Below are positions 31,644 to 40,429 of a stretch of DNA of 46,099 bases, in pieces (within the stretch, counting starts at the first letter, position 1; the number at the start of each line of letters is the position of its first letter). The position numbers and the translations under genes were made by a program. The DNA comes from Curtobacterium sp. 'Ferrero' (GTDB taxonomy: Bacteria > Actinomycetota > Actinomycetes > Actinomycetales > Microbacteriaceae), in NCBI RefSeq assembly GCF_002412165.1, contig NZ_NXIA01000018.1, positions 1 to 46,099 of the forward strand, in the 5' to 3' direction. The notes under the pieces were generated by a model. That model saw nothing but the letters and a program-made list of their open reading frames with translations, did no database searches and had not been told where the DNA came from.

Positions 31644-32780
31644 GTGCGCCCGTCATCTGCTCAGCTCCGGATGGCGATCAGCGGGGCTTCCTTCACGTTC
31701 CGGTGGGTCGCGGACGTGATCAAGGACGGCGAACGGGTCCTGCAGGATCTTCCCTGCACGGCGCCGTCGTTCACGGACGACGACAGCCAGCAGGTGCAGT
31801 CGACAGGGTCGTTGTCGTTCGTCTACCAGGACGACTTCGCCCGGTCGATCGCGCCGTCCGGCGTCGCCGACGTGCTCAGCCCGTTCGGCACGCAGGTGTG
31901 GGCGTACGTCCTCGTCGAGGACGGTCCCGCCCTGTCCGAGCGGGTGCTGATGGGGCAGTACCTCGTCGACAGCACGCCGTCGATCAACTCGACCCGCATG
32001 CTGTTCAACGGGGCCGCGGTCACCGTCGGCGAGACGATCGACGTGACCCTGTCGGACCTGTTCTACGGCGTGCAGGTGGACCGGTTCTACACGCCGGGGT
32101 CGCCGTCGTCGCTGACGTCGGCGTGGACTGAGGTGCAGCGGCTCACCGGCCTTCCGGTGACGCGCCCCTCCGACGTGCCGGACGCTCCGATCCCGAAGTC
32201 GGTGGCGTACCAGGAGGACCGGCTGCAAGCCGTGTACGACCTCGCGACGTACTCGGTCGACGCTGTCCCGTTCGTCACCCCGGACGGCACCGTGTCGATG
32301 CGGCCGAACACGTGGCCGGGCCCCGTCGACACGCTCAGCGACGGGGACGGCGGGAACCTGATCCGCGTCGACCGTGGCATGAGCCCCGATGATGTCTACA
32401 ACGCGATCGCGGTCCGCGCCTACGACACCACCGACGGTTCCGCGGTCCTCGCGTCCGGGCAGATCACCGACGGCCCGCTACGCGCCGCGGAACCCGACGG
32501 CGCACTGTCGCCGTTCCGCCGGCGGCCGAAGTTCTACCAGTCGCAGTACATCACCAACCGGCTGCAGGCGAAGGCGTACGTCGACCGTTGGCTGCCGCGC
32601 GTCGCGCAGCTCACCGGAGTCGAACACGACCTCACCGAGACGTTCAACCCGCTGCGGCAGATCGGCGACGTCATCACCGTGCAGGAGCTCGGCGTCGCCC
32701 CGTACGTCGGCCGTGTGACCCGCATCCAACGCTCCGACGCGACGACGCAGCAGACGACCGTGAAGGTGGGGCCGCAGTGA
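31644..32780 (+). CDS. Minor tail protein (baseplate hub, DUF5047-like)
   Basis: 378 aa. ISGASFTFRWVADVIKDGER, YLVDSTPSINSTRMLFNGAA and VAYQEDRLQAVYDLATYSVD, then FVTPDGTV, follow the pattern of actinophage DUF5047 hub proteins. Probably the tail-tip hub. GTG with GAGGAGG. Confidence 0.7.
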   Translation: MRPSSAQLRMAISGASFTFRWVADVIKDGERVLQDLPCTAPSFTDDDSQQVQSTGSLSFVYQDDFARSIAPSGVADVLSPFGTQVWAYVLVEDGPALSERVLMGQYLVDSTPSINSTRMLFNGAAVTVGETIDVTLSDLFYGVQVDRFYTPGSPSSLTSAWTEVQRLTGLPVTRPSDVPDAPIPKSVAYQEDRLQAVYDLATYSVDAVPFVTPDGTVSMRPNTWPGPVDTLSDGDGGNLIRVDRGMSPDDVYNAIAVRAYDTTDGSAVLASGQITDGPLRAAEPDGALSPFRRRPKFYQSQYITNRLQAKAYVDRWLPRVAQLTGVEHDLTETFNPLRQIGDVITVQELGVAPYVGRVTRIQRSDATTQQTTVKVGPQ

Positions 32781-33667
32781 CGAACCAGGCGGGCATCCCC
32801 GACGTCGACGTGCTCCTCAAGGCCATCGACGGGAAGACGAAGCTCACACCCCTCGTCGGCACGTTCGTGGCGTCGTCCATGACGGACTGCACGGTCGACG
32901 TCGGCGGCGGCCGCATCCCCGCCCGGTTCGGGTCCGGGTACCTGCCGGAGGTCAACGAGCCGGTGAACGTGTGGACGTTCGACGACGGCACGGCGTTCGT
33001 GATGGGGCCGACGGTCACGAAGCCGGCGAAGGGCACCGTCAAGTCGGTCGCGTCGAGCCTGGTGACCTTGGCTACGGACTTCGGTGACGTGGTCGCCCCG
33101 TACATCGGCTCCACGCCCGCGGCCGGGCAGATCATGGCGCTGCGGTGGCACGGGGGGCCCGTCGCGATCGGTGTGCTCTCCACCACACCGGCGCCGCCTC
33201 CGGCTCCGGACGACCCGGCGCCGACGACGTCGCGCCACGTGACCGTGTTCACCGCCCGCGACGCCGGCTCCTGGAACCGGTACGGGTGGCAGCAGGCGCA
33301 GGTGTGGGCGTCGGACTCGTACTACGGCGCGTGGTTCTACGGGTCGAAGCTCGCGGACACGCTGCCGTCGAACGCGACGATCACCGGTGTCGAGATCTAC
33401 CTGTCGATCGTGTCGACGTTCGGCAACCGGCCGAACTTCGCCCTGCACGGCTACCAGTCGAAGCCGTCCGGGCAGCCGTCGTACGGCGCGCAGACGACCC
33501 TCGCCCCGACCGCTGGGTGGGTGTCCCTCCCGACTTCGTGGGGTAACGCGCTCCGCAAGGGCGGCGGCTCGTTCGGCGTCGGCGTGAACCACGGCGGGAA
33601 GAACATCTTCCGCTCCCTCGCGCAGGACGGCATGTCCGGCGCGCTCCGCATCACCGCCACCTACTGA
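32777..33667 (+). CDS. Minor tail protein
   Basis: 296 aa. N-terminal OB-like domain (1-135, GTFVASSMTDCTVDVGGGRI), Pro linker (PAPPPAPDDPAP, about 138-150), then a beta domain with NRYGWQQAQVWASDSYYGAW that looks like a carbohydrate-binding lectin fold. Possibly involved in cell contact. GTGA overlap with the hub gene. Confidence 0.6.
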   Translation: MTNQAGIPDVDVLLKAIDGKTKLTPLVGTFVASSMTDCTVDVGGGRIPARFGSGYLPEVNEPVNVWTFDDGTAFVMGPTVTKPAKGTVKSVASSLVTLATDFGDVVAPYIGSTPAAGQIMALRWHGGPVAIGVLSTTPAPPPAPDDPAPTTSRHVTVFTARDAGSWNRYGWQQAQVWASDSYYGAWFYGSKLADTLPSNATITGVEIYLSIVSTFGNRPNFALHGYQSKPSGQPSYGAQTTLAPTAGWVSLPTSWGNALRKGGGSFGVGVNHGGKNIFRSLAQDGMSGALRITATY

Positions 33668-33699
33668 CGGCCCACCGGCCGCGACCTCGAAGGAGCCTC

Positions 33700-34359
33700 A
33701 TGGCACGCGATTCCACCGGCGAGAAGGGGCAACCGCAGTACGCCGGGTCGGGCGTCCCGCAGGACGCTGCGGACCTGACCGAGGTTGCCGCGTACGCCGC
33801 CCTCGTCGGCAACCGGAAGGTCGGCACGACCGCCGACCGCAACCAGGCGCTCGCGGACGGCGACGTGTGGGACGGCCTCGAGTGGTACGACACCACCGAC
33901 GGCGGCCTCTACCTGCTGCAGTCCGGGTCATGGCTGCCGCTACTGACCCGCTGGACGAACTTCTCCCCGCAGTACAACGGCATGAGCGGCGGCACGACGA
34001 TCTACTCGAAGGTGCGCCGTGTCCTCGACAACGCCGAGGTGCGGTTCTCCTGGCAGCTCGGCAACTTCCCGAGCATCGGCAACATCTCTCTGGTCCCGCC
34101 GATCCCGATCGCGTCGTGGCTCGACGACACCGACTACATCGGCACGGTCGAACTCATCAACGTCGGCTCGTCCGCCGACGATCGGTTCATCGGCCCGGTC
34201 ATCAACTCGAACGGCAACGCGCTCGCGCGCATCCCGACGACCACGGGCACTGCGGCCGGGTCGGCGATCAACACGTCCGCCACGTCGTCGTCGTCGCCGT
34301 TCCAGTGGACCTCCGGCGACCGGATCCGGTTCACCCTCTCGTACCCGATCAACATCTGA
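33700..34359 (+). CDS. Minor tail / tip protein
   Basis: 219 aa. N-terminus has a collar-like DAADLTEVAAYAALVGNRKV, then a beta domain (WTNFSPQYNGMSGGTTIYSK onward). ATG with GAAGGAG. Probably a tail tip subunit; exact role unknown. A terminator hairpin follows. Confidence 0.6.
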   Translation: MARDSTGEKGQPQYAGSGVPQDAADLTEVAAYAALVGNRKVGTTADRNQALADGDVWDGLEWYDTTDGGLYLLQSGSWLPLLTRWTNFSPQYNGMSGGTTIYSKVRRVLDNAEVRFSWQLGNFPSIGNISLVPPIPIASWLDDTDYIGTVELINVGSSADDRFIGPVINSNGNALARIPTTTGTAAGSAINTSATSSSSPFQWTSGDRIRFTLSYPINI

Positions 34360-34377
34360 CCGAGCACGCACCCATCC

Positions 34378-34408
34378 AGGCCATCCCGCGGGGGTGGCCT
34401 TCGTCGTT
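34378..34408 (+). terminator. Terminator between tail and lysis genes
   Basis: AGGCCATCCC pairs with GGGGTGGCCT (one G-U) around a GCG loop, followed by TCGTCGTT. It could reduce transcription into the lysis cassette. Confidence 0.55.
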
Positions 34409-34421
34409 GAAGGAGGCATGC

Positions 34422-35126
34422 ATGCCGTCGATCGACGTCACCGCAGCACCCCAGAGGTTCCTCACCATGTCCGTCGACGGCTACTCGCCGGGACGGAACC
34501 GCCCCGGCAACTGCGCCAGGTGGACGTACTTCGCGATCGGCGGAGTCCCGAACACCACGCCGCTGCCCTCCGCGATCGCCGCGTGGGAGAACGCGCCGAA
34601 GCAGCACCGGCACCCGATCATCGATGGGAAGACGCGCATCCCCCGAGGCATGGTCATCGCGCTCGGCCCGACGAACGGGCCGCGGTGGGCCGGGGACAAG
34701 AACTGGATGTACGGCGACGTGTTCACCGCTGACGGGGACGGCGTCGGCTACGACAGCGGCGGCCCCGCCACGGACTCGCTCGCCGGACTCGGCGTCATCG
34801 GCCGCGTCACCATCCGGCAGCGCATCGCGCAGACCGGCGGCCGCCCCCTGCTCGGGTTCCTGTCGTCCTACGGCGGCTGGGACCTCACCAGCACACCCAC
34901 ACCCACCCCGGGCGCTCCCGCCCACACACCCGTCCAGGAGGACGACATGGCAGCACCAGCGGTCTACACGGATGGCCGGCGGTTCGTCGGAGGCGACGAG
35001 ACGACCGGCCTGTTCACGTTCGGCTCGATGGCCGAGCTCAACACCTGGCAGAAGAACAACCCGGTGGTCCGGCAGGTGTCCGCCGGGACCCTCGACAAGC
35101 TCGTGCAGAAGGCGGTAGCGAAGTGA
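34422..35126 (+). CDS. Endolysin candidate (CHAP/NlpC-like)
   Basis: 234 aa. GRNRPGNCARWTYFAIGGVP carries the likely nucleophile Cys (about residue 31); IPRGMVIALGPTNG, WMYGDVFTADG and VIGRVTIRQRIAQTGGRPLL, then GF, follow the layout I know from actinophage cysteine-peptidase lysins, with GDV where CHAP proteins have GHV. A Thr/Pro linker (about 155-172) leads to a C-terminal domain of about 59 aa that has its own AGGAGG and ATG at 34947. Two membrane genes follow, as in a lysis cassette. GGAGG precedes ATG 34422. Confidence 0.55.
   Translation: MPSIDVTAAPQRFLTMSVDGYSPGRNRPGNCARWTYFAIGGVPNTTPLPSAIAAWENAPKQHRHPIIDGKTRIPRGMVIALGPTNGPRWAGDKNWMYGDVFTADGDGVGYDSGGPATDSLAGLGVIGRVTIRQRIAQTGGRPLLGFLSSYGGWDLTSTPTPTPGAPAHTPVQEDDMAAPAVYTDGRRFVGGDETTGLFTFGSMAELNTWQKNNPVVRQVSAGTLDKLVQKAVAK
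34947..35126 (+). CDS. Internal-start product: C-terminal lysin domain
   Basis: 59 aa in the same frame as the lysin. AGGAGG (34936-34941) sits five bases before the ATG, the strongest ribosome site nearby and hard to explain inside a coding region. It would yield MAAPAVYTDGRR... alone, a possible wall-binding subunit. Some other lysins (e.g. of Clostridium phages) use such secondary products. Confidence 0.5.
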   Translation: MAAPAVYTDGRRFVGGDETTGLFTFGSMAELNTWQKNNPVVRQVSAGTLDKLVQKAVAK

Positions 35127-35557
35127 CCCAGAACATCATCGACGGCATCCAGAAGGTCGTCCGGAAGGCCACCGACATCTCGTCGAAGGTGCAGGCGGTC
35201 GCCGTCGGCGGTGTCACCACCGTCGGCGTGAACCAGATCATCGAGACCGTCGCGCCCGGCTGGAACCCGCCCGCCTGGGCGCTGGGCCTGATCACGGTCG
35301 GCGTCGCGCTCGTGTTCGGCTACATCAAGAAGGAGACCATCAACGTCTCCACGACCCGCGCCGACGGCACCGTGATCCAGAACGCGTCCGTCGACATGGC
35401 GGACGTGCCCGAGATCGAGATGCCCGACTGGGTGAAGGCGCAGATCGACGCGCAGAACGCGGTCGGCGCCGACGAGGCCGAGCAGGCGGTCGGCCCGGAC
35501 GCCGCCGCCGCGAGCGACGCTTCGGACGACGTTCCGAAGCACCTCGCGGCGAGCTGA
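35123..35557 (+). CDS. Holin-like membrane protein
   Basis: 144 aa. Hydrophobic segments at about 30-45 (weak) and 51-70 (PAWALGLITVGVALVFGYI), then KKET and a long acidic tail. Immediately after the lysin, with GTGA overlap, a fitting place for a holin. Topology call is from composition only. Confidence 0.55.
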   Translation: MTQNIIDGIQKVVRKATDISSKVQAVAVGGVTTVGVNQIIETVAPGWNPPAWALGLITVGVALVFGYIKKETINVSTTRADGTVIQNASVDMADVPEIEMPDWVKAQIDAQNAVGADEAEQAVGPDAAAASDASDDVPKHLAAS

Positions 35558-36045
35558 TGGTCGCCACTGATCCGAAGCTGAACCAGCGTCGGCTCTGGTG
35601 GGAACGTCTGCTGTGGATCACGGATCTCCTCGCTTACGCGGTGATCGGGGTGTCCGGGTTCCTCGCGCTCGGCAGGGTGTCGGACTACGTGTACGACACC
35701 CTGCTCGGGCAGACGTGGATCATCATGCTGTTCGCGTGGCTGATGCTCGGCGGCTGGGTGGCGCTGATCGGCCGGGCGACCCGCCTGTGGGCGCTCGAGT
35801 ACGTCGGCAACGTCGCGGCCGGGTGGGGAACGGCCGTGTACGCCGTCGTCCTGTTCCCGGGCGCCCTGTCGGGCGTGGCGACGTTCGCCGCGTTCGGGAT
35901 GACCGTCGCCACCACCTTGTACATGGCGCGCCGCTACGACGAGCTCGTGATCTTCACCTCCGAACCCGGCGACAGCGACGGCTCCTGGCTGAACCGCGTG
36001 CGGAAGCGGAGGACGAAGAACACGGTCCCACGGCAGCACTTCTAG
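35557..36045 (+). CDS. Multi-pass membrane protein of the lysis cassette
   Basis: 162 aa with about four hydrophobic helices (around 17-37, 48-68, 75-95, 100-122) and a basic C-terminus (RVRKRRTKN). A second holin, antiholin or exclusion protein are possibilities. TGATG overlap with the holin-like gene. Confidence 0.55.
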   Translation: MVATDPKLNQRRLWWERLLWITDLLAYAVIGVSGFLALGRVSDYVYDTLLGQTWIIMLFAWLMLGGWVALIGRATRLWALEYVGNVAAGWGTAVYAVVLFPGALSGVATFAAFGMTVATTLYMARRYDELVIFTSEPGDSDGSWLNRVRKRRTKNTVPRQHF

Positions 36046-36058
36046 GGGGAGGCCCACC

Positions 36059-36475
36059 TTGCACTGGACCGACCCTGTCGTCCTCATCGCAGCACTCGGT
36101 GGCGGTGTCGGCATCGGACATGTGATCCGTGCCCTCGCCACCGTCCTGCAGAAGCTCCGCGCCGGCGTGTCCCCTCGGGAGGGGAAGCGGCGCATCGACA
36201 TCGTGCAGCAGCGCGACGAAGCCCTCGCCCGCCTCGACAAGGAGCGGATGCGCGCCTCGGCGGAGCAGGCGCGCGCGGACTGGGCGGATGCGAACCGTCA
36301 GGTCGCTGTCGAGAACGAGCAGCGAGCTCGTGAGCACGCGGCCGCGCTGCGTGTGCAGCTCATCGAACAAGCGGGCCTGACCCGTGAAGAACTCCCGGCG
36401 TGGCCGGAGATGGAGCGGACGATCCCGCGGGAGCAGTTCCTGCGGGTGCGCCGCGGACAGGAAGGAATCGGCTGA
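36059..36475 (+). CDS. Membrane-anchored coiled-coil protein
   Basis: 138 aa. One N-terminal hydrophobic helix (VVLIAALGGGVGIGHVI) then a charged coiled coil (about 45-105). TTG start with GGGGGAGG, strong enough for a rare start. The shape resembles i-spanin or phage membrane-fusion helpers, but the host is Gram-positive-like, so the role is unknown. Confidence 0.55.
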   Translation: MHWTDPVVLIAALGGGVGIGHVIRALATVLQKLRAGVSPREGKRRIDIVQQRDEALARLDKERMRASAEQARADWADANRQVAVENEQRAREHAAALRVQLIEQAGLTREELPAWPEMERTIPREQFLRVRRGQEGIG

Positions 36476-37914
36476 TGCCGCTCATCGACACCGAGGAACC
36501 GTTCCAGTTCCGTTTCCGCGCGGACACGACCGCGAACTGGGAGCTCTACAACCCGGTCCTCGGTGTCGCCGAGCCCGGCGTGAACATCGAGACGGGCGAC
36601 GTCACGTTCGGTGACGGGTCGAACCGGTGGTCCGACCGTCCGTACCATCCTCCCGTCGACCCGACCACTCACCTGTTCCCCCCGCAGGTGCTCGACGCGC
36701 TGCTCGCGAAGATCTCCGGCCTGTACCAGCGGGTCGTCGACTGGAAACCGCCCCGGGTCTCGGTGACCCACAAGGTCGCCGCGGCGGGCTACCCGTACGC
36801 CGTGACCCGTGTCCAGACCGATGGGCGGTTCATCCCTGGCCTGGTCGACAAGCGGTACGGCGGCGACTTCGACGAGACCAACCCGGACTCCACCGGGACC
36901 GCGTTCATCCCGCCCGGGGAACGTGTGGACGCCTTCGCGCGCCGCACCGGCTACCCGATCGCGACGAACGCGTCCGGGTGGAACGTCACGTCGAACTTCG
37001 GCGAGATGCGTGGCGCGCAGATCCGGAACGGGAAGATCTTCCACGACTTCGAGCGCACGGACCTCAGCGGCTCCCCGGCCGGCATCGAGGGCCTCGGTCT
37101 CCTGCCCGACGGACGCCTCAAGTGCTACTCGGCGCTGCGCGGCGACACGGCCGCGTCGATGGTCGCGGAAGGTGTCGTGCACTCGTGGTCGTACGGCCCG
37201 AACCTCGTCGTCGACGGGGTCGCGCAGGATCTCACGCAGAAGAACTGGCAGTACTTCCTCACCGAGATCTCCGCCCGGACGATCATCGGCCAGTCGGAAA
37301 CGGGCGACATCATCCTGATCTCGACCGTCGGGAAGACGAACAGCGTCGGCCTGACCGGCAACGACATGGTCGCCCTGGCCGTCGCGGAGGGCTGCTACAA
37401 CGCGTCCACGTTCGACGGGGGCGGTTCGGCGCAGATGTACGTGCAGGGTCTCTACCCGATCCCCTCATCGGACGGGGCGACGGGCTACGACGGGACGGTG
37501 GGCCGCAGGAAGGTCGGCGACTGCTTCCTCGTCAACGGTGTGCTCGCGACCGCGGCCGTCGACACGGGATGGATGCCGCTGCCGCTGCGGTCGGGGTTCG
37601 TCGCGTACAACCCCGACAACCCGCCGTCGATCCGGCAGCTCAACGGGCAGATCGAGATGCGGGGCAGCATCGCTCCGGCGCCGGTGAGCGGCTCCGCTGT
37701 CCCGTTCCCCACGACGGACTCGACGGTCGCGGACGTTCCGCCGCTGTTCCGGTTCCAGGGTGCTGCGAAGGGGTTCGAGCTCGCCGGCAACAACGACAAC
37801 ATCCGGAAGCTCGGCATCCCCTCCGACTTCTCGATGACCGTCATCGCGGGGGCCGCGACACCGCTCTACGTCACGCTCGACGAGGTGAAGTGGGGCGCGG
37901 ACACCATCTTCTGA
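36475..37914 (+). CDS. Tail spike with phosphodiester glycosidase (NAGPA) domain
   Basis: 479 aa. Residues about 10-57 (FRFRADTTANWELYNPVLGV, then FGDGSNRWSDRPY) match the N-terminal motif of Mtd-type receptor-binding proteins. About 95-370 is a NAGPA-type domain: ATNASG (163-168), ARTIIGQSETGD (267-278), LTGNDMVALAVAEGCYNAST, and the DGGGS signature (314-318). The remainder is a beta domain. Such enzymes cleave sugar phosphodiesters, so wall teichoic acid-like or glycosyl-phosphate polymers of the host are likely substrates. TGATG overlap with the previous gene. Confidence 0.78.
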   Translation: MPLIDTEEPFQFRFRADTTANWELYNPVLGVAEPGVNIETGDVTFGDGSNRWSDRPYHPPVDPTTHLFPPQVLDALLAKISGLYQRVVDWKPPRVSVTHKVAAAGYPYAVTRVQTDGRFIPGLVDKRYGGDFDETNPDSTGTAFIPPGERVDAFARRTGYPIATNASGWNVTSNFGEMRGAQIRNGKIFHDFERTDLSGSPAGIEGLGLLPDGRLKCYSALRGDTAASMVAEGVVHSWSYGPNLVVDGVAQDLTQKNWQYFLTEISARTIIGQSETGDIILISTVGKTNSVGLTGNDMVALAVAEGCYNASTFDGGGSAQMYVQGLYPIPSSDGATGYDGTVGRRKVGDCFLVNGVLATAAVDTGWMPLPLRSGFVAYNPDNPPSIRQLNGQIEMRGSIAPAPVSGSAVPFPTTDSTVADVPPLFRFQGAAKGFELAGNNDNIRKLGIPSDFSMTVIAGAATPLYVTLDEVKWGADTIF

Positions 37915-37963
37915 CCCAGTCCTGCCGGCGTCGTCCGGTGAGCTCACGAACGAAACCGAGCCC

Positions 37964-38356
37964 ATGAACACTCCCTTCTTCGCGAACATCCGCATCCGCC
38001 GCGACACCCGCGCGAACTTCGCCGCAGCCGCGTTCATCCCCGGCGTCGGGGAACCCGCCTACGAAACCGACTCCCGACTGCAACGCATCGGTGACGGGGT
38101 AACCCCGATGGGTGACCTCGACGCTGCCGCGTACGTCGACGGGGCCACGCATCAGTTCGGTGATGACGTGCGCGCACGGATCGCCGCGAACCTGACCGAC
38201 CCGGCGACACCGGAAGGGGCGGCGCTGGCGGAGGTTGTCGCTGCGAGCGGTGGCGGCGGGGCTCTCGCTTACGACTCCACGACGGGCGTCTACTCGGTGC
38301 CGGCTGGGTCGTCCATCATCTACGACGCGTCGACCGGCGCGTACTCGTCGAACTGA
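37964..38356 (+). CDS. Short tail fibre protein
   Basis: 130 aa. A second Mtd-N-like motif (RIRRDTRANFAAAAFIPGVG, then RIGDGVTPMGDL, 11-52), followed by a VRARIAANLTDPATPEGAAL segment also present in the spike downstream, then a Gly-rich end with YDSTTGVYSVP and YDASTGAYSSN repeats. Probably an adaptor that holds the large spike. Confidence 0.65.
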   Translation: MNTPFFANIRIRRDTRANFAAAAFIPGVGEPAYETDSRLQRIGDGVTPMGDLDAAAYVDGATHQFGDDVRARIAANLTDPATPEGAALAEVVAASGGGGALAYDSTTGVYSVPAGSSIIYDASTGAYSSN

Positions 38357-38371
38357 CCAGGAGGTCACCCC

Positions 38372-40429
38372 ATGGCAATTCCGTCCTTCATGGCAGCCGA
38401 CGCGACCACGGGACAGTTTCCCGACGTGGTGCGTGCTGCCATTGCAGAGAACCTCGTAGATCCGGCAGCACCGGAGGGCGCTGCGCTCGCGCAGCGGTAC
38501 CTGAAGACGATCCATCCCAGTGGCGATCAGACGGGTGCTGAGGACCTTGCCGCGGTGCAAGCCGCTCTCACGCAGGATCATCGAGTTCGTCTCCTCGCGG
38601 GAAGCCACTACTACTTCAATGGCGCCATCACCCTGCCGAGCAACTCGCTGCTCGAGGCGTACGGTGCGGTTCTGCACGGGCTGGACGGGGGCAACATCAT
38701 CCGGACCTCGTCTGCGCTGCCAACGCGGACAGTCACGGATGCCGTGTCCACGGCTGGGAGCACGACCCTGAAGAGTTCGACCGCCAACTTCACGGCGGCC
38801 GACATCGGATCCGCAGTAGGGGTCATCGGCGCAGGCGCGAAGCAGGCGTCGACGCAGGGGGCGACCTGGTACGCCACGATCACCGCTGTTACGGACACGC
38901 AGACTGCAACGCTGTCGATCGCTGCCGTCACGTCAATGACGGGCGCCACGGCCGATATCTTCAGCACACGAACGTCGAATGTAGTCGTTCAGGGCGGCTA
39001 CTGGTCGATCGACAAGGAGCCAGCGCACGGACACGTCGCCTCCGCGACGTACCTCAACGCGCTCGGGTCCGCGTTCCGACGCATCGACGGCCTGGTCCTC
39101 CGCGACCAGACCTGGCACATGGTCGGCACGCGTGGGCAGGGCGGGAAGTTCGCCCTGAGCATCGCGGACGCAAACGGTGTCTTCGTCGACAACATCCGGT
39201 TCGACGGTACCGCCGGCGACGGCCTGCACTTCACCGGACCGGTGTCGAACATCACCGCGACGCACATCACTGGTGACAGTGGCGACGACATGACGGTCCT
39301 CAACGGCCAGGACTCGAACACGCCGTTCATCACGGACACCGAGGGTGGGTACTCGCAGATACTGATCCGCGACGTTCTTCCGCAGGGGTCGCTGTCCGCG
39401 TTCAAGCTGTACGAGATCGGTCAGGACAACCGCTTCGGTGGCGGCAACATCGCGGTCGAGAACGTGCGTGGCACGACGACGGCCGGCGGTGTGCAGATCG
39501 GGTACGTGGCGAACGGAGCGGTCGCTGCTCGAGTGCGCGACGTTCGTGTGTCGTCGGTACACCTCGTGACGGGGCAGAATCTGCCCGTGGTGAGCACGTT
39601 CGCGAACGGTGACATCGTGGTAGAGGACATCGCGTGGAACGGCTCGCAGGCGGCGGCGGCGGGGATTGTGAACATCATGCAGGCCCGGGGCCTCGTGTCG
39701 ATCCGAGACGTTCGAATGCAGACCGCCCCAACCGGGTCTAACTACGGTGTCGTGTTCGCGGGCAACCTCAGCGGCAGCACCTACGGGTCTACGTTCACCG
39801 TCGATGGCGTCTACAACGGCAAGACAACCACGGCCGCTGCCGCGACTTTCACCGCTGTCGCGCTCATGACGGGCAACACGGGGTCAGGAGGTGTGCTTCA
39901 GTCGCTCCGAATCGCGAACGTCGTTTCGGATGGAACGGCCGGTTCGGTGTTCGCCGACCTCGTCGGCGCTGTAATCACGGCCCTTGTGATCCGCGCGTGC
40001 TCCTGGGCCGGGTCGAACGTGGTGGCGACCAAGAGCGGCACGAACGCCGTCAGCATGCAGCTCAGCGACATCACCTTTGCAGGAGCGAATCTCATCGCCG
40101 CCCTGTGCCCGGTCACCGCGTCGTTGTCGTCAATCGCTGCGACATCGTCGAGCGCCCTCGTGGCCGTGAGCGGGGCGAGCGGGTCTGCTCGGGTCGTGGG
40201 CCACGGCGTTTCTTACCTGGGAGCGTCCACGATCACCGTCTCCCGCGACGCATCTCAGGTCGTGTCCGTGAACGGGCTCGGATTGAAGCAGGACGTCGCC
40301 ATCTTGTCCGCGGTCGACGGAGATGTCGCCTTCAACACCAATGCGGCGTTGGGGTGTGGGGTCGGGCCCGCTCTCTACAACACGACTGCGGCCAAGTGGA
40401 AGGGCTTGTACTCGGGCGCGACGAACTAA
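38372..40429 (+). CDS. Beta-helix tail spike (pectate-lyase-like fold)
   Basis: 685 aa. Starts with an adaptor segment (VVRAAIAENLVDPAAPEGAA), then HPSGDQTGAEDLAAVQAALT, a hallmark of parallel beta-helix spikes (Pectate_lyase_3-like), and many short coils such as ANGVFVDNIRFDGTAGDGLH and ISLVNVRG-type rungs to about residue 560. Likely binds or cuts surface glycans. Codon bias is weaker and GC lower than in structural genes, fitting modular exchange. AGGAGG before the ATG. Confidence 0.75.
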   Translation: MAIPSFMAADATTGQFPDVVRAAIAENLVDPAAPEGAALAQRYLKTIHPSGDQTGAEDLAAVQAALTQDHRVRLLAGSHYYFNGAITLPSNSLLEAYGAVLHGLDGGNIIRTSSALPTRTVTDAVSTAGSTTLKSSTANFTAADIGSAVGVIGAGAKQASTQGATWYATITAVTDTQTATLSIAAVTSMTGATADIFSTRTSNVVVQGGYWSIDKEPAHGHVASATYLNALGSAFRRIDGLVLRDQTWHMVGTRGQGGKFALSIADANGVFVDNIRFDGTAGDGLHFTGPVSNITATHITGDSGDDMTVLNGQDSNTPFITDTEGGYSQILIRDVLPQGSLSAFKLYEIGQDNRFGGGNIAVENVRGTTTAGGVQIGYVANGAVAARVRDVRVSSVHLVTGQNLPVVSTFANGDIVVEDIAWNGSQAAAAGIVNIMQARGLVSIRDVRMQTAPTGSNYGVVFAGNLSGSTYGSTFTVDGVYNGKTTTAAAATFTAVALMTGNTGSGGVLQSLRIANVVSDGTAGSVFADLVGAVITALVIRACSWAGSNVVATKSGTNAVSMQLSDITFAGANLIAALCPVTASLSSIAATSSSALVAVSGASGSARVVGHGVSYLGASTITVSRDASQVVSVNGLGLKQDVAILSAVDGDVAFNTNAALGCGVGPALYNTTAAKWKGLYSGATN

